From the NCBI GenBank assembly GCA_036873755.1, contig JAVTVY010017459.1:1-64000 (forward strand): 64,000 nucleotides of DNA. The letters run 5' to 3'. The notes beneath the pieces are model-generated. The model saw only the letters and a program-made list of their open reading frames with translations, searched no databases and was not told the DNA's origin. Source of the DNA: Hanleya hanleyi. Lineage: Eukaryota; Mollusca; Polyplacophora; Lepidopleurida; Hanleyidae. How positions within the stretch are numbered: the first letter of the stretch is position 1; the number at the start of each line of letters is the position of its first letter. Positions 49,001 to 56,629 of the stretch are shown here, piece by piece. The translations under genes and the position numbers were made by a program.

Positions 49001-51441
49001 GCTTTTAAAACACGTGACCCATATTCATTCGTACCATTTTCTGCGGGACCAAGGTATGTGTTAGCGGGACAGGTATAGGAACAGAAAGATTTGCATAAGC
49101 ATGAAATGGGCAAAATTAGCCAATCAGATTAGCTACTTTTGTCATGATTCAATCATTTGGGTGATAAAAGATAGAATGAAGCTTGAAAGCTCTACGAAAA
49201 AAATGTAAAAAAAAAATAAAATAAAAAAACCCTTCCGAGATAGCCACACTGATGACGTCTCAGTGACGTCATTTATCAGACAATTTTGCGACTTGTTTTA
49301 TATATGAAATTTTCTTTGCAAAAATAACAGAACCGTGTCTCTAATCAATAAAACAATACTGATTCCTCGATGTTGTTCTAAAAAATCATGCTTAATCGAT
49401 GTTATTGATATCTACTATATATACTATACTTATATATAGCTGCCGATAGATTGTACAAAATGCCATTACTTCTGCCTCTAACGGTAGGTATCGCAGACGA
49501 CTCAACTATCGGTTCTACATGTATCTCACCCTCCATTTTTAAACTGAAAAAAGCTATCTCACAAATCAAAAGAGATTTTCACGTCACGAATGACTAGGGC
49601 AGGATTACAGTTGACCTTAACATTAACAGGTGGCGCGGTTTTCTGGTATGTCAAATCTGTAGGTGTGTGGGATAGTTTTTTTCAGTTTAAAAATGGCGGA
49701 TGAGATAGGCAGAACCGATAGTTGAGTCGTCTTCGACTCCTATACCGTTAGGGGCAGAAGTAAAAGAATTTATTTACAAAGCTGTAGCTCTCTATTTTGA
49801 TGACTCGAGGTCGTTTCATTCGTTTCTCGATTTTGTAAATAAATTCTAGGACGGAGTTTAAAATAATTAGACACGATTGAAAGGTTTCTATAAGGTAAAT
49901 TGCAAATCTGATTCCTTACGTACTTTGAGGAACAACTGCTATCAAACCGATTGTACACGCATTTACTTTTATCCATCTGTTTTCATTTTTAGGAACTGCA
50001 TTGGCCAAAATTTTGCCTTGAACGAAGAGAAAGTGATTATATCTCGAATTGTTAACAGGTAAAATGAGCTGTTTAATTTTGTGAATTGAGTAATATGTTT
50101 TTCTAGACCCATGACCCCATCAATTGCTCCAAGTTTAAATCGGAAACCACAATTAGCCTTGGTCGCATAGACCACCAATTGTGTTCAGTACCATTTGCTT
50201 CCTAAGACCAATCAAAACCAACACACGCACGGGTTGACGGGTCACGTGTCAAAGAGGTCAGCCAATTAAGGGCACTCTTTCACAACATATATTTAGCTAT
50301 AGACCCCTATATATTCAAGGTCAGGCCTTTCATTTTTCGCAACAAGAACATAATCGTTTGACTTTTACGTACTGAATGCGACGTTAAACCCTAATTCTCT
50401 CTCTCTCTCTCCTTTTACGTACCGTACATTAGTATGAAGCATGCCATCCTGTTCTCTGATACATATTTACAAAGGAGAGTTACGTTAGTATAGACAAAAA
50501 TTAATTTCTTTAATTCTCCCAAAAAAAAAGCTGTGGTTCGTACAGAGAAATACCCAAGTTTTATATTGCTAGCGCTCAGAAGTGACGAAAAACAGCATCG
50601 ACTGACGTTTGAAGTTGTCTGGGTTTTTTTACTTCGACGTAATATCACTTCTAAAATGTACACGAAAAAGAAACAAAACAAAACAGACAATAGTCCATCT
50701 CAAACGTCAGTCGACGCTGTTTTTCGTCACTTTGACTCGTTAACTTGTGTATTCTGTCTCTACGAAACACAGCTTTTGTGCATAAATTATTTTTTCTCTA
50801 CTGAACGTAACTAAGGGAGTTATTTGTGTTTCCATAACTACCTTTCATAAGATCATTCTACTATATATTTTTTTTCTGAATGGCGCTTGCATTCTACTAG
50901 TTTTTTTCTGAACGACAAGGGTACGACAATGGTACAAATATACAAATTGAACAATCACGGACCATTATGCAACGAACTGACCGTATAATTTCGACTCAAT
51001 CAACTGAATGACCGAAATAAAAAGATGGAGAGTAATATTCACTATATTCAGTTTAATTATCTTACCTTTTTGTTACTGGTTTTAAACTGCGGCGCTTGTA
51101 AATTAACGGACTGAACAATGAAATCTAAAATAGAATACAAATAAACTATTGTGTTGACAGGCCGCGAAATCCGCTGCCTGAAAACTATAATTTCAATCAA
51201 ATTTAATTTTTCATTTCTTCTCTAATGTATGGTGTCACTGGTAATATTTTTATGCATTGCATATATGGACGATGTTGTCCTCATCTCAAAAATTTGCTTG
51301 GCATACATGTTCACTTGTATTTCGTTTCCTTCCAACAGGTTCAGAATTCAGATGGATCCCCATCACGAGGTTGTCATGTTACCACAAGTTGTTACACGGG
51401 CCAAATATGGAATCAAATTGAAGTTTACAACCAGGCAATAG
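30848..51441 (+). CDS. CYP4: cytochrome P450, family 4 (12 coding exons, 507 aa)
   Basis: Predicted ER-membrane haem monooxygenase; CYP4 enzymes typically omega-hydroxylate fatty acids and related lipids using NADPH-P450 reductase. Join: 30848-31018, 32768-32975, 39711-39838, 40375-40499, 41541-41603, 43444-43567, 44904-45036, 45808-45931, 47215-47410, 48971-49053, 49993-50058, 51339-51441. All introns are GT-AG, phases agree, and the 1524-nt CDS ends in TAG. Visible features: N-terminal membrane anchor (about 4-30), C-helix [15 protein letters not shown]-helix FEGHDTTAS (E317-S324), K-helix ExxR (E374, R377), PERF variant FRPERY (426-431), haem loop FSAGPRNCIG with Cys454. The length suits the family. 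The ATG context (G at -3, G at +4) is good. Subfamily (4F-, 4V-like or invertebrate-specific) is not assignable by eye. Confidence 0.95.
31019..32767 (+). other. CYP4 intron 1
   Basis: 1749 bases. Several short open frames but no repeat family or nested gene recognised. Confidence 0.8.
32768..32975 (+). CDS. CYP4: CYP4 exon 2
   Basis: Acceptor 'ttttgctcaag', donor GTGAGT at 32976. Encodes '[10 protein letters not shown]...[17 protein letters not shown]...PWL' (separate pieces), matching the CYP4 region before the C helix. The acceptor lacks a long pyrimidine tract close to AG but the phase fits exactly. Confidence 0.88.
33190..33430 (+). mobile_element. repeat family D copy, diverged (CYP4 intron 2)
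   Basis: Contains 'cattcaatattcagccgttg', 'ttcctacaagagagaagcgg' and 'tcaacagttttcaatgatat', diverged versions of family D blocks. Confidence 0.6.
33431..35570 (+). other. CYP4 intron 2, 5' part
   Basis: No exon recognised. 34070-34180 is an inverted relative of 23020-23150 ('ctctccgggtactcctgctt' against 'gtcggggtactcggagag'), a SINE-body fragment. Confidence 0.5.
35573..35875. repeat. ~125-bp tandem repeat, about 2.5 units (CYP4 intron 2)
   Basis: 'aaatatat.gtataattag' recurs at about 35576, 35700 and 35827, each followed by 'aaatgctaaatattgaatat' or a variant. The phrase 'gctaaatattgaatat' is shared with the 88-bp satellite downstream. Confidence 0.75.
35923..36160. repeat. ~119-bp tandem repeat, 2 units (CYP4 intron 2)
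   Basis: 'tggtctgtgcaact' (35925 and 36045), then 'gacaataacag', 'ttattctatcgttcttcctg', 'gttaaacaacgcgcatg' and 'ttaagacagtc' in both units. Confidence 0.85.
36361..37735. repeat. 88-bp satellite with 441-bp five-monomer higher-order repeat (CYP4 intron 2)
   Basis: About 16 monomers of ~88 bases share 'tgcgaatct.ttctaattag', 'atgatattataaaggtgcta' and 'aatattgaatatattgtctt'. Their variable ends define five types: A 'gacacggtgttacagatatt', B 'acgccagctacatat', C 'cgccagatagatatt', D 'aacgtcacctacatattt', E 'gaaaaggctcttgtgg'. The order is A-B-C-D, A-E-B-C-D, A-E-B-C-D, A. Type A starts at 36421, 36770, 37211 and 37653, spacings of 349 (four monomers), 441 and 442. It lies wholly inside a transcribed intron. 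Confidence 0.92.
37740..39049 (+). other. CYP4 intron 2, 3' part
   Basis: AT-rich, no exon or repeat family recognised. Confidence 0.45.
39050..39496 (+). repeat. dispersed ~440-bp repeat (inverted copy at 57619)
   Basis: Inverted match of 57619-58048. Blocks include 'gtaatcatctgggccatcta', 'gcgcggtaagactg', 'attttcgagtcatgtgctg' and 'gtgtacgc' at the end. Both strands carry open frames that are diverged copies of each other at the two sites (for example '[17 protein letters not shown]'). Confidence 0.8.
39711..39838 (+). CDS. CYP4: CYP4 exon 3: C-helix
   Basis: Acceptor 'cctattatacag', donor GTAAGA. Encodes '[19 protein letters not shown]' then '[19 protein letters not shown]', one of the most conserved CYP4 segments (haem-propionate contacts W and R). 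Confidence 0.95.
39839..40374 (+). other. CYP4 intron 3
   Basis: 536 bases, nothing recognised. Confidence 0.8.
40375..40499 (+). CDS. CYP4: CYP4 exon 4
   Basis: Acceptor 'catgcatgtag', donor GTATAC at 40500. Encodes '[20 protein letters not shown]' then '[13 protein letters not shown]', equivalent to the E-helix region of CYP4. Ends in phase 2. Confidence 0.9.
40500..41540 (+). other. CYP4 intron 4
   Basis: 1041 bases with a (TTA)n microsatellite at about 41262-41286; no gene or element recognised. Confidence 0.8.
41541..41603 (+). CDS. CYP4: CYP4 exon 5 (short)
   Basis: Acceptor 'tttctctttcag', donor GTAAGT. 63 bases encoding '[20 protein letters not shown]'. Too short to stand out as an open frame; supported by phase continuity and similarity to 'Y..AV.ELS.L...R' of CYP4. 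Confidence 0.87.
42707..43222 (+). mobile_element. repeat family D, best copy (CYP4 intron 5)
   Basis: Runs from 'ctacaagcgtctagtccgtc' through 'aatatccgcgtccataatcc', 'tgcaagagagaagcggtcaa', 'cggcccctagccccgggtta' and 'cgccatagatcttgcacgct' to 'ctactaggcgagatatgta'. Other copies: 20055 (-), 52020 (-), 55675 (+), 53440 and 33190 (partial). No coding capacity. It is followed by about 30 bases ('attactatccagaaagggat') that match the RT fragment at 56345, so D may be part of a longer retroelement. Confidence 0.75.
43444..43567 (+). CDS. CYP4: CYP4 exon 6
   Basis: Acceptor 'cttataatttcag', donor GTGAGA at 43568. Encodes '[20 protein letters not shown]' then '[19 protein letters not shown]', the F-G helix region. 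A hairpin MITE starts about 22 bases after this donor. Confidence 0.9.
43590..43889. mobile_element. hairpin MITE built of GGTGTTG/CAACACC units (CYP4 intron 6)
   Basis: Ends 'agtcagaaaaatggtgttgg' and 'caacaccattttttctggct' are inverted repeats. Between them are many copies of GTGTTG and CAACAC in both orientations, often as near-palindromes such as 'gtgttgaaccagttcaacac'. Confidence 0.78.
44433..44766. mobile_element. hairpin MITE built of ATCTCCGACCCGGAGAT units (CYP4 intron 6)
   Basis: 'ggaagcatagatagga' at the left tip is inverted at the right tip ('tcctatctatgcttcc'). 'cacgaaattatctccgaccc' on the left pairs with 'gggtcggagataatttcgtg' on the right. Inside are six units on the left arm and three inverted ones on the right, around a ~60-base centre flanked by 'ttgaccaat' and 'attggtcaa'. 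Confidence 0.85.
44904..45036 (+). CDS. CYP4: CYP4 exon 7: I-helix N-terminal half
   Basis: Acceptor 'atcttccatcag', donor GTCTGT (weak) at 45037. Encodes '[16 protein letters not shown]' and '[14 protein letters not shown]'. The Glu before GHDTT (E317) is the residue that in many CYP4 enzymes forms an ester to the haem 5-methyl group. Confidence 0.95.
45182..45705. mobile_element. piggyBac-type MITE, degraded (CYP4 intron 7)
   Basis: Left end 'ccctatctggcccgag', preceded by GTAA (mutated TTAA). Internal blocks match 53677: 'atttagtaaataataatttg', 'cacttttccttgcagaaaag', 'atggccgccattttgaattg', 'ccatgatcctctgctc' and 'aaatgacccaatatgataa'. The right terminus is eroded. Confidence 0.7.
45808..45931 (+). 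CDS. CYP4: CYP4 exon 8: I-helix oxygen-activation motif
   Basis: Acceptor 'tcgctttacag', donor GTACGT. Encodes '[20 protein letters not shown]' then '[13 protein letters not shown]'. The acid-alcohol pair D320-T321 of the P450 I helix is intact. Confidence 0.95.
46680..46860. mobile_element. small inverted-repeat element (CYP4 intron 8)
   Basis: 'cgcacacagacgacaaacat' (left) is inverted by 'atgtttgctgtgtgcg' (right). Internal 'cgcacacagcagacaaaaac' with 'agctgtgtttgttct' forms a second, nested hairpin. Confidence 0.55.
47215..47410 (+). CDS. CYP4: CYP4 exon 9: K-helix
   Basis: Acceptor 'gtatcttcag', donor GTGAGG at 47411. Encodes '[20 protein letters not shown]' (ExxR E374-R377), '[20 protein letters not shown]' and '[13 protein letters not shown]'. 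Confidence 0.95.
47779..48147. mobile_element. foldback MITE with tRNA-Leu/Ser-like arms (CYP4 intron 9)
   Basis: Arms 47779-47886 and 48041-48147 are inverted copies ('atgacactttctcagtaaag', 'cacaaatactagtgctggat', 'gggttcgagtctcgcacgag' on one strand). On the minus strand 47945 to 47842 resembles a class II tRNA: 'gctgaggtggccgagtggtc' (A box), a long variable region, and 'gggttcgagtctcgc' (B box). The sequence after the T arm cannot pair with the 5' acceptor strand, so it is a tRNA-derived repeat and not a tRNA gene. The direct repeat 'agggtctatatatc' lies on both sides (about 47734, 48147). Confidence 0.8.
48340..48775. mobile_element. hairpin MITE, ~435 bp (CYP4 intron 9)
   Basis: Outer arms: 'cacgccagacgac' and 'agattgtctggcta' are inverted by 'tagccagacaatct' and 'gtcgtctggcgtg'. 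Inner arms: 'aatttcccttcattgtcag' and 'aaatttaacaagatccg' are inverted by 'cggatcttcttaaattt' and 'ctgacaatgaagggaaatt'. Confidence 0.8.
48971..49053 (+). CDS. CYP4: CYP4 exon 10: PERF motif and start of haem loop
   Basis: Acceptor 'caatgttttag', donor GTATGT. Encodes '[20 protein letters not shown]' and 'VPFSAGPR'. Confidence 0.95.
49469..49762. mobile_element. MITE with ~90-bp inverted arms (CYP4 intron 10)
   Basis: 'cttctgcctctaacggta', 'gacgactcaactatcggttc' and 'ccatttttaaactgaaaaaa' are inverted by 'ttttttcagtttaaaaatgg', 'gaaccgatagttgagtcgtc' and 'taccgttaggggcagaag'. No coding capacity. Confidence 0.85.
49993..50058 (+). CDS. CYP4: CYP4 exon 11: haem-ligand cysteine
   Basis: Acceptor 'ttcatttttag', donor GTAAAA. 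Encodes '[20 protein letters not shown]'; Cys454 is the thiolate ligand. Confidence 0.95.
50579..50735. mobile_element. small foldback element (CYP4 intron 11)
   Basis: 'agtgacgaaaaacagc' plus 'cgactgacgtttga' (about 50580-50613) is inverted by 'tcaaacgtcagtcgacgctg' plus 'tttttcgtcact' (about 50701-50733). Confidence 0.78.
51339..51441 (+). CDS. CYP4: CYP4 exon 12 (last)
   Basis: Acceptor 'ttccttccaacag'. Encodes '[20 protein letters not shown]' and '[12 protein letters not shown]', then TAG, as in the C-terminal beta-sheet of CYP4 proteins. Confidence 0.92.
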
Positions 51442-52019
51442 CCAATCAAACTTCAGTGGCGATATTGAGCAACCGGACAGCGTCTTGCATATTTAAAATG
51501 GATACGATTTGTAGAATTACGAGCAGAATTTTAATTGTTCTCCTGACATTTTATTTCGCAAAAAAATGGTCATAGATCAGAATGAGAGGAGGGGTGATGG
51601 AGGAAGCGGGACGCCCATTTTTAAAAATCGTTTATCTCCCCTCCCTCCAACTCGCTCTACAGGACCAGATATATATATTGACGTAAAACGCCTAAATTTT
51701 CAGTATATTTCCAGGGGAGGGGAGTCGGTCCATACGACATTTTTTGCAGCTGTCCCGTTCCCTTGTACGATCGCTAAAATGTTGTAATATATGAAGCGGA
51801 CATCGTGTTGATCAGGACATGCGCAAAACTGAATCATCTCTGGACTTCCGTTTCCTAACACCAAACATTCAATAACAATCTGATCTATCAAGTTTTACCA
51901 AAATGTTCAAGACCATCGAGCTTGATTCGAACAACGAGAATGGGAAAGCTACATGTAAAAGTAATATGTTTACAATATTTAGCGTCTGATCTACCAGATT
52001 GATGGTCTTGATTGATGGT
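51442..52019 (+). other. 3' flank of the CYP4 gene, probable 3' UTR
   Basis: No further coding sequence. No convincing polyadenylation signal could be placed. Confidence 0.4.
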
Positions 52020-52445
52020 CCACTCAAAGTTTCTCAAATTTGGCGATACATATCGCATGCTGATAGCAAAATACGAGCGTAGCGTGCAAGATCTATGGCG
52101 TTACGTTTCGTAACTTGTGTCTAATTCCGCTTAAGCCGGGGCTAGGGGCCGTATGAACCCATGTACATGTACTTCAAGATTATCATGGTGCTCATATGAA
52201 CAGTCACAATCAGCGATACGGATTTGATATTTCTGGAACATCATGATGTCTTGCCGGCATCATTGAAAACTGTTGACTGCTTCACTTCTACAGGAAACTA
52301 GCACAGTTTTATGTATACTATTATTTATTCTTTTAATTTGGTGCTATGCTATTTTTCGAATTAGGTTTTTGGATTATGGACGCGGAAATGCTTTAATGAA
52401 CGACGGCTGAATATTGAATGACAGACCAGACGCTTGTAATCCTCC
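52020..52445 (-). mobile_element. repeat family D copy, truncated
   Basis: Starts at 'actcaaagtttctcaaattt' and ends 'ccagacgcttgtaatc'. Contains 'cgtagcgtgcaagatctatg', 'taagccggggctaggggccg' and 'catcatgatgtcttgccggc'. Confidence 0.75.
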
Positions 52446-53435
52446 TCCAAACCCGGAGGATATGAGAGGAACATTTTGGTTTAAACAAATTTATTGAAAA
52501 CACTGTTTACAATGGGGGCACAATGAGCCCAAGGCTCGTTAGCGTGTCCCCCTATAGGTATAATATATGATACATGTTGTTTAAACGAATACATTGATAC
52601 TATAGAATGTAGAAGAGTCGGTACATTACTTCTTAAATTGCTTACTTCTGTAACAGACGTAAGTAGTGAGAGAAAAAGAAATAGTGGGAGATCAAAAAAA
52701 ATGTGATAATATTATAAATACGAGGATTTTAACTCTAAACAGATGAATGTCAGCAAAAGAAAAGAAATGAGGGAGCACCATTTGTCGAGTGTACGCTCGA
52801 TGTGAGCCGCCTTCATGTAACGGTCGCGATGTGATTATGAACACTAGAATCGGTTAGTGTCTGTGATAAATGATCCTAAGCATTTTTGAACATCCAAAAA
52901 ACCCGGAGAGGAACATTTTGATCCACCCTCGCATATTTATTTAACCATAAAATAACACAAAAAGAAAAAGTGACCACGAATACGCTAACATTTGTATTGG
53001 TTTACTTTCAGAGGTAATGCCCATTGCCTTATCTATTCTTACGCCAGATTCTCTGATTGAAAATGTACTGGATAATACAACAATCCACTGGCACCGCGCA
53101 GGGCGCCCGCGCCAAACCCATCAACTTAACATTAGACGGGATAGGAATTTAGTTTTCAAAAGGCTTTCTCCGTTGAATGATGAAGGTGTCGTGCACTGAT
53201 GTTGTAGATACATCACGAAAGAACGATATTTAAAAAAATTAGTCCCATACAAGAATGCCTTCTTGAGATATTTGGCCCATTATTGCCTTATTGGGAGATC
53301 AGGCAGAACGCTACATCGCCGGTTTTTTGGGAGGATTTATTCAAATTCTATAAAACTTGGCAAAGGTAACTTGTTTAGACGTTAAGTATTAGTGTTGGTA
53401 TATTTGTTCTATGAAATTGAACAGCCTGGATATAT
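52446..53435. other. intergenic, no gene recognised
   Basis: 'aacccggagaggaacattttg'-like phrases occur near 52455 and 52898, marking a short dispersed repeat; otherwise nothing recognised. Confidence 0.4.
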
Positions 53436-53439
53436 CTTG

Positions 53440-53605
53440 ATTACAAGCGTCTGGTCCGTCATTCATAATTCAGCCGTCGTCCATTAGAGAATATCCGAAT
53501 AATCCAAAGACCTATTCCATGTTCCATATAACAGTATCAGCACCAAATTCAAAAAGACAATCTTAGTACACATAAACATAGGCTTGTTTCCTGCAAGAGA
53601 GATGG
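53440..53605 (+). mobile_element. repeat family D, 5' part only
   Basis: 'gattacaagcgtctggtccg' to 'ggcttgtttcctgcaagaga', then truncated about 70 bases before the MITE at 53677. Confidence 0.75.
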
Positions 53606-53676
53606 TTCTCTGAGCCTCAAAACGTTGGGGAAAAGACACTTTTGACCGAGTATGCTACAGTCTGGCCCATTGTTAA

Positions 53677-54126
53677 CCCTATCTGGCCTGGGCATGTTGG
53701 GACCTGTCCAGGCCTTGGGCCACGATCTACCAGAAAATGTAAAAAAATCACAGTGACGTCATTTTCAAAAACGGCATTTTTGCCGATTTTTTTTGTCAAA
53801 TTTTTCATTTATGCAATATCGCCACAAAAACTGCGTGATAAATTAGTAAATATTAATGTGACGTGAAATAAAATAGTTTTTGGCCACTTTTCATAGCGAA
53901 AAAGCATAAATTTTGAAGAAAAACGACAAAAACATCATTTTCCTGGTGCCCCAGCTGGCTGCATCTTGACCCATGATCCTCTACTCGGAGGGTTATGCAA
54001 ATAGGCTCAAAATGACCCCAATATGATAAACTATGAAGTCACGGAGTGACAGCTGTCAATTTTTTGTCGTTCCGGAGATAGCGCGGAAAATGGTAGGGGG
54101 TCCATTTTGCCCCCGGCCTGGTAGGG
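53677..54126. mobile_element. piggyBac-type MITE, full length (450 bp)
   Basis: Flanked by TTAA (53673-53676 and 54127-54130). Left end CCCTATCTGGCCTGGGC; right end, on the other strand, CCCTACCAGGCCGGGGGC. Contains 'cagtgacgtcattttc', 'gcaatatcgccacaaaaact', 'gcgtgataaattagtaaata', 'ccatgatcctctactcgg' and 'aaactatgaagtcacgg'. The best preserved of its family here; no transposase. Confidence 0.88.
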
Positions 54127-54130
54127 TTAA

Positions 54131-55109
54131 TCGAATCAACCCTCTTCAGCCAGGCGCATCGTGCGAAACTTGACCCATATTGTTGAATATGTCCACGCTC
54201 TGACCATACCAAAACCAATCTAGCCTCAGAGCTCACTAGCTGCGAAAGTGTCCTCTGGCCTATTGCATTTCTGGAAGCGGAAACGGGATCACGCCCCACT
54301 GCACCAACTACTATTATTCAACTAAACAATAGAAATACTTTTGTATAATGTGAATATATTATGTTCTTATGATTAAAATTAACTTCATTTCACCGTAAAA
54401 TGCGACCGAATCGCTCGATTATCAAAGGCACTATATTTCATAGCCGGCTTACGCCATACGCTCCCCAAGGGTGGCTTTTGTGCGTTCAAAGTGAGAGGCT
54501 AGGTTCCGCCAATACAGAAATAGCCGAACGTGAGATTGTACCAAAACTTGTGTGTATGGACTAAATTAACCTCCCACACAGATGAGTTTTCAACTCTCTA
54601 ACCCAAAACGTGCGTGTTGACTGTAAAAACGGACAAATTCTTATTGGCCGATAAAGCGAACAGTGGATTGTTAATTTGCTTTATCATTCTTTTTCGCTGT
54701 TCAATGTGCAACAGATGATGCCCACACAGAATGTACGTGTCATGTCATGTCCCTTGTCAAAATTCGGCGTCCATGTTGAATTGTTCGTAGTTGTGTGTGC
54801 CTATTGGTGGTTCGTTGTATTTCCTCTGTTTCGTTCCGCTTCTTTTGTTATAAGAACCCTGCGTACATTTATTATTCGGATACTTATATAATCGGATTAA
54901 CTGTGATGTTATTGGGTGTATTGTATAAGAACAATGATATGAGAATAATTAAAGGAATATTTTGTATATTTGTAAAGTGTTGAATTGTATGCATTCTATG
55001 TTCATTATCGAGTTAGAGTGGGAAGGCGGAACATTCGCATTGAGACAATCCCTGTGTCTTGATAAAACTCCACCTGTTCTTCGACAGATCCGTCCATTCC
55101 TAAATAATC
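54131..55109. other. intergenic, no gene recognised
   Basis: 54537-54640 is a relative of 30470-30600. Nothing else identified. Confidence 0.4.
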
Positions 55110-55430
55110 GTACACTCTCAGAAATATTCATGGAATAATCCTAAATACTTCAGGCTGCACATTCACAGCTCAATTCAAGGGTTTTACCTGAAATCCAGGG
55201 ATAATTTCCTGAATTTCAGAGAAAAAGATTCCTGAATGAGAGGATTTTTCCTGAAATTCAGGCACGTAAAATCCCCTAAAATTCAGGCAATTTAGCTTTA
55301 ATTCATGGATGATATACCTGAATTTCAGGAAATTATCCCTGGATTTCAGGTAAAATCCCTGAAACTGAGTTGTGGAAATGCAGCGTGATCTATTCAGGAT
55401 TATTCCCTGAATATTTCTGAGAGCGTAACA
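55110..55430. mobile_element. hairpin MITE built of CCTGAATTTCAGG units
   Basis: Tips 'acactctcagaaatattca' and 'tgaatatttctgagagcgt' are inverted, followed by 'ggaataatcct' and 'aggattattccct'. The interior repeats 'cctgaatttcagg', 'cctgaaattcagg' and 'acctgaaatccaggga', each itself palindromic. Confidence 0.82.
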
Positions 55431-55674
55431 ACGCGAAAGATCATACCGTGTTCACTTGCACAACTTTTGCATAACATAGATAACACAGCACAGATATTTT
55501 GAGACAACAATGGTACGGACAATTTTACTGGTTTCGTTTTATTCCACATTGAATTCATGATTCATTTTATCAATTCATATATGCACATGGAATACTCTAC
55601 AATTCGATTTCCAGTCAGCAAATACGTATATCTTTTGGAACCAAATGTCGGAATCATATTTGATCAAGTATTCC

Positions 55675-56280
55675 ATAACTACAAACGTCCAGTCCGTCAT
55701 TCATTAAAGAATATCCGCGTCCATAATCCAAAGACCTATCCCATATTCCATATAACAAAATAGCACCAAATTCAAAAAGACAATCATAGTATACATAAAC
55801 ATAGGCTAGTTTTCTGCAAGAGAGAAGCGGTCAACAGTTTTCAATGATGCCGACAAGACATCATGATGTTCCAAAATTATATAAAATCCGTATCACTGAT
55901 CAGTATTCTTAATCCATAATAATCGTTGTAAAGTCGTCATCTAGAGAATGGTGTATCTCAGTAACGCTTTGATTGTGACTGTTCATATGAGCACCATGAG
56001 GATCTTGAAGTACATGGGTTCATACGGCCCCTAGCCCCGGGTTAAGCGGAATTAGACACAAGTTATGAAACGTAACGCCATAGATCTTGCACGCTACGTC
56101 CGTATTTGATATCGGCATGCGATATGTATCGCCAAATTTGAGAAACTTTGAGTAGAGGCGCTTGGTGGAATAGCCCTGTTTTATAAGTTTCTGCAACAAT
56201 GGTTCGTGACGTTGATTAAATCGTCACATTTAACACAGGATCTAGCAAATGCTACTAGGCGAGATATGTATACGCCATAT
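55675..56280 (+). mobile_element. repeat family D copy
   Basis: From 'ataactacaaacgtccagtc' to 'ctactaggcgagatatgta', with an insertion around 55855-55950 that corresponds to the 'catcatgatgttcc' block of the minus-strand copies. Immediately followed by a SINE tail (56288) and the RT fragment. Confidence 0.78.
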
Positions 56281-56284
56281 GCAG

Positions 56285-56330
56285 GTCCCACTGGAATAAC
56301 GTTAAACCCTATTCACTCACTCACTCACCC
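56285..56330 (+). mobile_element. SINE tail '(acgttaaaccc)(tcac)n'
   Basis: 'ggaataacgttaaaccctat' followed by 'tcactcactcactcaccca' is the typical 3' tail of a widespread molluscan SINE. It separates family D from the RT fragment at this locus but not at 43222. Confidence 0.6.
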
Positions 56331-56629
56331 ACTGGAATATTACTGTCCAGAAAGGGATAGTTTACGATGTCGAAATTGTAATCATCTCTTTTGTCATAAA
56401 GTCGACGAGAGAGAATGCCCGTTTCATTTTTATAGAGATATAGATTTAAATATGATGTGCCTGTAGGGCTATCTGTAGTTTCCTTCAAATCCAGTGAAGG
56501 TGGATATATATCCTTCACTGCGTCATATATATAGCGATTATCCACATCGAGAAGATCATCTATATAGCGTTTGGTGAATGAGAAGGAACGCACACGAAAT
56601 GAAATAACATCGCAATGCAAATAAATCAT
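56321..56629 (-). pseudogene. reverse-transcriptase fragment (YIDD box)
   Basis: The minus-strand frame includes 'FTKRYIDDLLDVDNRYIYD', 'IYPPSLDLKETTDS', 'SYLNLYLYKNETG' and 'LYDKRDDYNFDIVNYPFLDS'. The Y-I-D-D box and the following order match the catalytic and thumb-side region of a retroelement RT that I know from many aquatic animals; assignment to a class (for example Penelope-like) is uncertain. About 100 residues remain, so it is a relic. Confidence 0.7.
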
